Shown: piece by piece, positions 1 to 5,453 of the stretch | Layout of the letters: each line of letters opens with the position of its first letter | Numbering within the stretch: position 1 is the stretch's first letter | Assembly (NCBI GenBank): GCA_945875935.1 | Contig: CAMCNE010000129.1 | Coordinates: 1 to 5,453, forward strand | Source: Bordetella parapertussis | GTDB taxonomy: Bacteria; Pseudomonadota; Gammaproteobacteria; Burkholderiales; Burkholderiaceae_C | Length of the DNA: 5,453 nucleotides | Direction: 5' to 3' | Made by a program: the position numbers and the translations under genes | Notes under the pieces: generated by a model | Told to the model about the DNA's origin: nothing | The model's input: the letters and a program-made list of their open reading frames with translations, nothing else | The model's database searches: none

Positions 1-1431
1 AAAACGGCTCGTCCCGTCCGGCACGCCAATCGTGTCGTAAACGACCGGCATGCTGGGCACGTGGTCGCCAAACCAGCACAGGCTGGCGGGCCGCTCGCCG
101 CTGCCCAGACTTTGGCGCAGCGCGCCGATCATGCGATCGGCGTTGCGCAGGTGGCGCAGGTAGATCGTGAGGTCGTCGCAACCGGGCGGCGGCGTGTCGG
201 TGTACAGGTCGGCCGCATCTGCAGGCGCCACCTTTTCGAGGTGCAGTGGGCCGTGGTTTTCCATCGTGATCGCAAACACGAACACCGGCACGCTCGATGA
301 CTCGACGATGGCGGCGATCTTGGCGGCCACCGCAGCGTCGCCCACGAACGGCCCGCAGCGATCGGCATCGGCAAAAGAGCGGATGTCGATGAACTCGTCA
401 AACCCCAGCAGCGGATAGACGCGGTCGCGCCGGTAGAAGCTGGCCGGGTACGGGTGGATGCACACCGTGCGATAGCCCCGGCGCTTGAGAAAACTCGCCA
501 GCGTGGGCACCTGCCAACCCGCAGCCACCGCGTGGTACGGGTTGAAGCGGTGCGCACCCAGCAGCGCGTCGTCCAGCCCCGAGACAAACGCGAACTCGCT
601 GCGAACGGTGTTCGCGCCCCAGGCCGGCACCCGCAGCGCGCCGTGCATCAGGGACGATGCGGCCACGCTGTCGAACTCGGCCAGCACGTCGTGCCGGATG
701 CCCGGGCACACGGCACGCGGATCGAAGAACGACTCGCTTTGCACCGCCACCAGATGCGGCAGCATCGGCGATGGGTTGGATGGGTGGCTCAATGACTGAG
801 CCACCACTGGCTCATCAAACGGCGAAGCCAGCACCGGCGGCGGCCGGCGTGCCGCCATGGCGCCGTGCCACAAGCTGGCCACCAGCCCCAGCCCGGCCAG
901 ATCACGCTGCGGATCGAAGCTCAGGCACACCGCCTGCCGCGAACCCGCGGCCAGGCACAGCGCGGCTGTGGCGATCAGCCCGAGCACCGCACCGAACTGC
1001 CCCGACAACGCCCAGCGCTGCGCTGGCGCCGACTCCACCTGCAACCCCAGCGCCACCGCCGCCACCACGCCCGCCGCGATCGCCAGCGCATTGCTCCAAC
1101 CCAGAAACGGCACGAACAGCCGCGGGTGGCGGATGGCGTCGGTGAAGTACTCGTAGTCCGCAAAGACAAAGGGCTCACGCAGCGCACGCACCTTGGCGTT
1201 GTTGACCACCACCACCACCAGCATCAGCGCGCACACCACCGCAGCGGCAAACCACGGGTGACCCAGCAGCAGCACCAGCGCGCCGTGCGACAGCCCGAAC
1301 ACGCCGGCCTGAATGGCCCAACTGCCCCACGGCCTGCACCACAGCGGCTGCGGTGTCAGCCAGCGCTCGAGGCCGGTCGACAGCGCCAGAGCGCACGCGA
1401 ACGCCAGCCAGACCACCGCAGCGTCAGTCAC
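1..1431 (-). CDS. LtaS-like sulfatase-family membrane phosphotransferase, capsule locus (C-terminus cut by window edge)
   Basis: I read this frame directly from the reverse complement; 477 residues are visible and the C-terminus lies outside the window. The N-terminal part has about five hydrophobic segments (roughly residues 4-19, 37-57, 60-76, 105-130, 145-163), as in lipoteichoic acid synthases. An extracytoplasmic alkaline-phosphatase/sulfatase domain starts near residue 220. The family's metal and nucleophile positions are present: Glu233 in QSESFFD, Thr275 in ANTVRSEF (expected nucleophile), Asp456-His457 in WFGDHVP, plus ENHGP at 391-395 (His393 probably contacts substrate). Known members move phosphoglycerol or similar phospho-groups from lipids to glycans on the periplasmic or outer face. 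In this locus, decoration of capsule is an inference. The chosen start is a GTG that overlaps the upstream SDR stop by 8 bp (GTGACTGA); no strong Shine-Dalgarno is visible, so coupling is likely. An in-frame TTG at 1440 is the only close alternative, and an in-frame stop lies just upstream at 1483-1485. Confidence 0.85.
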   Translation of the reverse strand, partial: MTDAAVVWLAFACALALSTGLERWLTPQPLWCRPWGSWAIQAGVFGLSHGALVLLLGHPWFAAAVVCALMLVVVVVNNAKVRALREPFVFADYEYFTDAIRHPRLFVPFLGWSNALAIAAGVVAAVALGLQVESAPAQRWALSGQFGAVLGLIATAALCLAAGSRQAVCLSFDPQRDLAGLGLVASLWHGAMAARRPPPVLASPFDEPVVAQSLSHPSNPSPMLPHLVAVQSESFFDPRAVCPGIRHDVLAEFDSVAASSLMHGALRVPAWGANTVRSEFAFVSGLDDALLGAHRFNPYHAVAAGWQVPTLASFLKRRGYRTVCIHPYPASFYRRDRVYPLLGFDEFIDIRSFADADRCGPFVGDAAVAAKIAAIVESSSVPVFVFAITMENHGPLHLEKVAPADAADLYTDTPPPGCDDLTIYLRHLRNADRMIGALRQSLGSGERPASLCWFGDHVPSMPVVYDTIGVPDGTSRF

Positions 1432-2181
1432 GGTAGCCAATCCAGCCCACGATGCGGGTGGAAATGGCCGCCGGCAGCACCGTCAGCCACCAGCTGCCCC
1501 AGTCGAGCGGAAACGGAAACGTGATGCGCGCGCTGTTGCGCGCCAGCCGGCGGCGAATCGTGCGCGCCGCGCGCTCGGGCGACCACAACAGCGGCTTCGG
1601 CCCGGGCATCGCGCTGCACATGGCCGAGTCGACATAGCCCGGCATCACCACGTTCACGCGGATGCCTTCGGGGGCCAGCCAGCCGCGCAACGCCTCGCCG
1701 TAGGCCTTGACCGCCGCCTTGCTCGCGCAATAACTCGGCGTGACCGGCAGGCCAAACCACGCGGCCAGCGAGCTGATCAGCGCGATCTGCCCGTGACCAC
1801 GCGCGCGCATCGCGGGCAGCACCGCATCGACCGTGGCCATGGCGGCCAGCACGTTGACCTCGATCAGCGCTTCGACCTCGTCCCACGGCTCGCCACGGCC
1901 GTCGGGGCCGATGTTGGTGTTGACGCCGGCGTTGACGATCACCAGATCGGGCGCCTCGGTCACGCTCACCGCGCGCAGCCACTCGGTCAACGCCACGCGG
2001 TCGCGCACATCGAGCGTCTGCGTGAGCACTCGCGCGCCAAGGGACTCGCACTGCGCGGCAAGTTCGGCCAGTCGATCGGCCTTGCGCCCTTGCAGGATCA
2101 GCGTGACGCCGGGTTCGGCATACGCCTGGGCCAACGCGCCGCCGATGCCGCCGGTGGCTCCCGTGATCAGCACGCATCGAC

Positions 2182-2185
<4 letters not shown>
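1424..2185 (-). CDS. Classical short-chain dehydrogenase/reductase (SDR) of the capsule locus
   Basis: A 253-residue NAD(P)-dependent oxidoreductase with a Rossmann fold. The cofactor motif TGATGGIG is at residues 8-15, NAG at 85-87, and the catalytic tetrad can be assigned as Asn111, Ser139, Tyr152 and Lys156 (YCASK). PG at 182-183 follows as usual. Length is normal for a classical SDR. The ATG at 2185 was chosen over longer upstream readings because the Rossmann beta strand begins at residue 4, a GGAG sits 8 nt upstream, and the ATG overlaps the KpsS-like stop as ATGA. The last 30 residues are rich in Trp, Phe and Pro and could form a membrane-contacting tail, which is not required for the core fold. 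The substrate cannot be read from sequence. Position between a KpsS-like gene and a sulfatase-like gene suggests a role in capsule sugar or lipid-anchor processing, similar to wcbP in Burkholderia (recalled order, not checked). Confidence 0.92.
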
Positions 2186-3404
<1,219 letters not shown>

Positions 3405-3408
<4 letters not shown>

Positions 3409-3440
3409 AGGAGGCGGTCCCGCACTTTGCAGACTGCCAT
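3405..3440 (-). other. 11-codon mini-ORF bridging mqsA and the kpsS-like gene
   Basis: The mqsA stop and a new ATG overlap as TGATG. That ATG opens an 11-residue reading frame (MAVCKVRDRLL) ending in TGA at 3405-3407, which itself overlaps the TTG start of the kpsS-like gene as TTGA. The arrangement could hand ribosomes from mqsA to kpsS by reinitiation. There is no independent evidence that the peptide matters, and chance is a fair explanation in a 31-bp spacer. Confidence 0.2.
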
Positions 3441-3835
3441 CACCTCAACTCGTCAAGCAACTCAGGGTGACGGTCGAGCACCTTGAGGAGTTTGACCAAG
3501 GCCAGCGGCGGCTTGGTCTTGCCGGTTTCATAGCGCGAGAACGCGTTCACCCCGCCGCCGAAGATTTCGGCAGCCTCACGCTGATCGAGCGCCAGCTTCT
3601 TGCGCACGCCGGCGACGAAGCCGGGGTCAACGATGGCCGCGTTCACCTGCTTGATGAACGCCTTCACGGCTGCGCCGTACCGATCTGACTCAGAGGCGTC
3701 CAGCACCACCTCGGCGCACGCTGGGCAAAAGTCGCCCTCGAGCGCAGGGATTTCAGTGGACTCACCCTTGTAGACGTACGGCACATCGCGTGTGTCACGA
3801 AGCAGCTCGGCGCCGCCACAGGCTGGACATTTCAT
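3440..3835 (-). CDS. mqsA: Type II antitoxin MqsA (zinc-binding, HTH-Xre repressor)
   Basis: 131 residues, the same length as E. coli MqsA. The N-terminal toxin-binding domain carries the four zinc cysteines Cys3, Cys6, Cys37 and Cys40 (CPAC at 3-6 and at 37-40). The C-terminal helix-turn-helix holds the conserved block IFGGGVNAFSRYE at 91-103, including Asn97 and Arg101, which contact DNA in the E. coli protein. The end (DRHPELLDELR) also matches E. coli closely as I recall it. MqsA neutralises the MqsR RNase and represses its own operon. It starts 2 bp after the mqsR stop and has a strong AAGGAG at 8-nt spacing inside the mqsR 3' end. Its stop overlaps an out-of-frame ATG (TGATG), and the kpsS-like gene follows 31 bp on. 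It is intact, so the pair is probably functional. Confidence 0.97.
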   Translation of the reverse strand: MKCPACGGAELLRDTRDVPYVYKGESTEIPALEGDFCPACAEVVLDASESDRYGAAVKAFIKQVNAAIVDPGFVAGVRKKLALDQREAAEIFGGGVNAFSRYETGKTKPPLALVKLLKVLDRHPELLDELR

Positions 3836-3837
3836 GT

Positions 3838-4134
3838 TTACAACTCCTTGAACGACACGATCAACAAGTCGTCGATGACGGTCAGCTTCAGATAGACATC
3901 CCCGCCGGGCGTTTTGGGTCGGTAGACGTCTTGCCAGATCGTGTGGTCGCCGTGGGTGGTCATGCTCTTGTAGAAGTCACGAGCGGTGAGCTCGAGCACG
4001 ACCCCGAGCACGTCCGACCGATCCATCCCCAATGCCGCAGCCCCGGCGACGGCACTGCCTGTCATGCGGACGCGCCCTGAGCCAACCAGCACCTTGACCA
4101 GGGACAGTTTGCAGTGGGGCGAGCCCTTCTCCAT
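3838..4134 (-). CDS. mqsR: Type II toxin MqsR (mRNA interferase)
   Basis: 98 residues, identical in length to E. coli MqsR and beginning with the same MEK..PH..LS pattern. The residues required for RNA cleavage in E. coli, Lys56, Gln68 and Tyr81, are all present. The block DFYKSMTT followed by DHTIWQDVYRP (residues 53-60 and 63-73) is nearly unchanged. MqsR is a RelE-fold, ribosome-independent RNase that cuts mRNA mainly at GCU, slowing growth under stress. Toxin-before-antitoxin order is typical of mqsRA. The ATG at 4134 has almost no Shine-Dalgarno (only GAG directly before the start codon), in contrast to its antitoxin, which would keep toxin synthesis low. It starts 15 bp after the glycosyltransferase stop, with its probable operator overlapping that stop. 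G+C is lower than in the flanking capsule genes, suggesting separate acquisition. Confidence 0.97.
   Translation of the reverse strand: MEKGSPHCKLSLVKVLVGSGRVRMTGSAVAGAAALGMDRSDVLGVVLELTARDFYKSMTTHGDHTIWQDVYRPKTPGGDVYLKLTVIDDLLIVSFKEL
3844..3849 (-). promoter_or_regulatory. Strong Shine-Dalgarno of mqsA
   Basis: AAGGAG on the minus strand, 8 nt before the mqsA ATG and inside the last codons of mqsR (Lys-Glu-Leu end). It is the best ribosome site in the window and would favour antitoxin over toxin synthesis. Confidence 0.75.
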
Positions 4135-4145
4135 GGCTCAAATAG

Positions 4146-4160
4146 TAACCTAGTTGGTTA
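4146..4160. promoter_or_regulatory. Probable MqsA operator (TAACC-TAGTT-GGTTA inverted repeat)
   Basis: A perfect 5-bp inverted repeat, TAACC N5 GGTTA, located 11 bp upstream of the mqsR ATG. It closely resembles the E. coli MqsA site AACCT-N(2-4)-AGGTT: read that way, it is AACCT-AGT-TGGTT with one mismatch. It overlaps the glycosyltransferase stop codon (4150-4152) and a TATAAC -10-like hexamer, so MqsA binding would block initiation. E. coli has two palindromes; I see one here. Operator identity is inferred from matching position and motif. Confidence 0.72.
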
Positions 4161-5319
4161 TATCCTGGGTGGCGAGCAGCGCCTCCACCCGCTCAAAGTG
4201 CGCCTGCCACGTGGGGGCCTGAAACCCCGCCATGCGCTCGATCTGCGCGGCGCGCCGGGGGCTGTCGGGTCGGGCGTAGTCGAGGATCAACTCGCGCCAG
4301 CCGGCGCCGTCGATGGGGTCGAGGTAGTCGGGCACTGCGCCAGCAATTTCATGGAAGACAGGCAGATGGCTGGCCACCACGGGTGTGCCCATCGCCAGTG
4401 CTTCGACCATGGGGATGCCGAAGCCCTCGGCGAACGACGGAAACAGCAGCGCTTGCGCATGGCCCAGCCAGGTCGACAGCTCGGCGTCGGAGCAGCGCTG
4501 GCGCTCGATCACCGCGCCTCGCAGCGCATCGCAACGTTCGAGCAGATCGACCACCTGCTCGCACTCCCAGCCCTTCTGGCCGATCACCACCAGGCGCGGC
4601 GCGGCGTGGCCCAGTTCGCTCACCAGCGTGCGCCACACGTGCAGCAGCAGCAGGTGGTTCTTGCGCGGCTCGATCGTGCCCAGCACCACGAAGTACGGGC
4701 TGCGCAGCGGGCGCGCCTGGGCCGGCGGCGGCAGCTCGGGCGGGGCCAGCGGCGCCACCACCAACGGCGGCACCGGCAGCCCCAGCGAAGCGGCGTGTGC
4801 GATCAGCTCGCGCTGCGTGTCTTGCGAATTGAGCACCAGCGCGCGGCCCACCGACAGCATCGTCTCGAGCCGCAGACGGTGCTTGTCAGCATCACCGGGG
4901 CGCACGTATTCGGCGTGGGTGATCGGGATCAAGTCATGCAAGAAGAACAGCGGCCGCAAATCGAAGCGCCGCACCGTGGCCGCGTAATCCGGCTCGTGCA
5001 GCCCGCTGTGCCCCGCGTTGATCAGCACCGCCCCACGCGGCAAGCCCCACGACAACACGAAAGCGCGGCCCACCCACCACACCACGCGGCGCGCCAAGCC
5101 GTCGGAAGGCTCCAGCAACGCATCAAACAGCCGCCGCGAATCGCCCCGCCCCAGCACCACCCACCGCCCGGCAAAACGCACCAATGCCCGGGCACGATCG
5201 CGGTAGTGCGCCACATAAGCCAGCGCCACGCGGTCCACGCCCGTCGGCAGCTTGCCACGCAGCGCGCGCTCCACCAGGCGGGTGACGTCGACGAGGGGTT
5301 GGGGCACGGGCGTGGTCAA
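4150..5319 (-). CDS. GT4-type glycosyltransferase (capsule or surface polysaccharide)
   Basis: 389 residues with the layout of a GT-B retaining glycosyltransferase. The N-terminal domain contains LVDVTRL (9-15), PTGVDRV (25-31) and HDLIPI (128-133). The C-terminal nucleotide-sugar domain contains LGTIEPRKN (213-221), GQKGW (247-251) and the EX7E motif, Glu298 to Glu306, in FAEGFGIPMVEALAMGTPVVAS. It probably adds one sugar to a capsule or related glycan at the inner face of the cytoplasmic membrane; donor and acceptor cannot be told. The start is taken as TTG at 5319, which overlaps the upstream ribbon-helix-helix stop as TTGA. A GTG at 5307 would remove four residues and is equally compatible with the conserved start of the fold. 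No close Shine-Dalgarno is visible for either. Its last codons and TAG stop lie within the mqsRA operator, as if the TA module had replaced the original 3' end. Confidence 0.93.
   Translation of the reverse strand: MTTPVPQPLVDVTRLVERALRGKLPTGVDRVALAYVAHYRDRARALVRFAGRWVVLGRGDSRRLFDALLEPSDGLARRVVWWVGRAFVLSWGLPRGAVLINAGHSGLHEPDYAATVRRFDLRPLFFLHDLIPITHAEYVRPGDADKHRLRLETMLSVGRALVLNSQDTQRELIAHAASLGLPVPPLVVAPLAPPELPPPAQARPLRSPYFVVLGTIEPRKNHLLLLHVWRTLVSELGHAAPRLVVIGQKGWECEQVVDLLERCDALRGAVIERQRCSDAELSTWLGHAQALLFPSFAEGFGIPMVEALAMGTPVVASHLPVFHEIAGAVPDYLDPIDGAGWRELILDYARPDSPRRAAQIERMAGFQAPTWQAHFERVEALLATQDITN
4157..4162 (-). promoter_or_regulatory. Possible -10 element of the mqsRA promoter
   Basis: TATAAC on the minus strand matches the sigma-70 -10 consensus at five of six positions and overlaps the right arm of the operator. 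Transcription would begin near 4150, giving a leader of about 15 nt before mqsR. No good -35 hexamer is visible 16-18 bp upstream, so the promoter is tentative. The A+T content here stands out from the surrounding high-G+C DNA. Confidence 0.4.
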
Positions 5320-5453
5320 AGGCTGTGCAGCTTTTCCTGCAACCAGACCTTGATCAGCGACTGGTACGGCACGTCACGCGAGTTGGCTGCGACCTTGATG
5401 GAGTCAAGCAAATGCTGAGGCAGCCGAAGCGAGATCGTCTTGGTCGAAGGCTT
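5316..5453 (-). CDS. Ribbon-helix-helix antitoxin-like protein (CopG/BrnA type), C-terminal part only
   Basis: The last 45 codons of a gene that begins beyond the window. The visible residues read a ribbon strand, KTISLRLP, then two helices, HLLDSIKVAANSRDV and PYQSLIKVWLQEKLHSL. This is the typical RHH pattern in which the beta strand pairs in a dimer and enters the DNA major groove. The VPYQSLIKVWLQE form is common in CopG-type and BrnA-like antitoxins that sit downstream of a BrnT-like RNase toxin. That partner would lie just past position 5453 and cannot be seen. The stop overlaps the glycosyltransferase TTG by 4 bp, so the two are likely translated together. A stand-alone transcriptional regulator is the main alternative. 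G+C of the visible part is about 57%, lower than in the glycosyltransferase. Confidence 0.82.
   Translation of the reverse strand, partial: KPSTKTISLRLPQHLLDSIKVAANSRDVPYQSLIKVWLQEKLHSL

Noticed and set aside
129..709. Minus-strand open frames inside the sulfatase gene
   Set aside because: They are out of frame with the reading that shows QSESFFD, ENHGP and WFGDHVP, and their products are Arg-rich without motifs.
1207..1218. Four tandem CAC repeats as a possible phase-variable tract
   Set aside because: The tract encodes a Val run in a transmembrane helix, the unit is 3 bp and so would not shift the frame, and it is short.
3413..3424. GCGG-GA-CCGC inverted repeat after mqsA as a terminator
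   Set aside because: The stem is only 4 bp with a 2-nt loop, and there is no T run after it on the minus strand.
4163..4190. A -35 element for the mqsRA promoter
   Set aside because: The hexamers 16-18 bp upstream of TATAAC are G+C-rich and share almost nothing with TTGACA, so I did not call one.
4114..5418. A 434-codon open frame on the plus strand across the glycosyltransferase
   Set aside because: Its translation is a run of Arg, His, Gln and Ala without domain motifs, it lies wholly opposite a gene with clear GT-B motifs, and long antisense frames are expected at this G+C.

Overview
This window is a tightly packed block of seven genes, all on the minus strand, so transcription runs from position 5453 towards 1. 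Composition is high in G+C (about 67-80% in the capsule-gene rows I counted by hand). Together with the capsule gene order, this suggests a Gram-negative proteobacterium, most likely a betaproteobacterium of the Burkholderiales. The taxonomic call is an inference from style and gene content, not from a marker gene.

In transcription order the layout is as follows. (1) 5453-5316: the C-terminal end of a ribbon-helix-helix (CopG/BrnA-type) antitoxin-like protein, cut by the window edge. (2) 5319-4150: a GT-B fold, family-4-type glycosyltransferase whose TTG start overlaps the previous stop. (3) 4134-3838 and 3835-3440: a complete MqsR/MqsA toxin-antitoxin pair, each protein the same length as its E. 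coli K-12 counterpart and with all key residues present. Its probable operator is a perfect TAACC-N5-GGTTA inverted repeat lying over the glycosyltransferase stop codon. (4) 3408-2182: a KpsS-like capsule polysaccharide protein of the retaining-beta-Kdo-transferase type. (5) 2185-1424: a classical short-chain dehydrogenase/reductase. (6) 1431-1: an LtaS/sulfatase-like membrane phosphotransferase, cut at the window edge after 477 residues.

Genes 2, 4, 5 and 6 look like part of an ABC-transporter-dependent (group 2/3) capsule locus: sugar transfer, lipid-anchor Kdo linker synthesis, a redox step and a periplasmic substitution step. The kpsS-SDR-sulfatase trio is joined by stop/start overlaps and resembles, from memory, the wcbO-wcbP-wcbQ order of Burkholderia capsule clusters.

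The unusual part is the placement of toxin-antitoxin genes in this operon. mqsRA sits between a glycosyltransferase and kpsS with spacers of only 15, 2 and 31 bp and no visible terminator. A second antitoxin-like gene is fused by overlap to the front of the same glycosyltransferase. Both TA segments have lower G+C (about 62% and 57%) than the capsule genes. This raises the testable idea that capsule expression here is partly placed under MqsA autoregulation. No stretch longer than 31 bp is free of coding sequence, and I saw no RNA genes, CRISPR arrays or insertion sequences.
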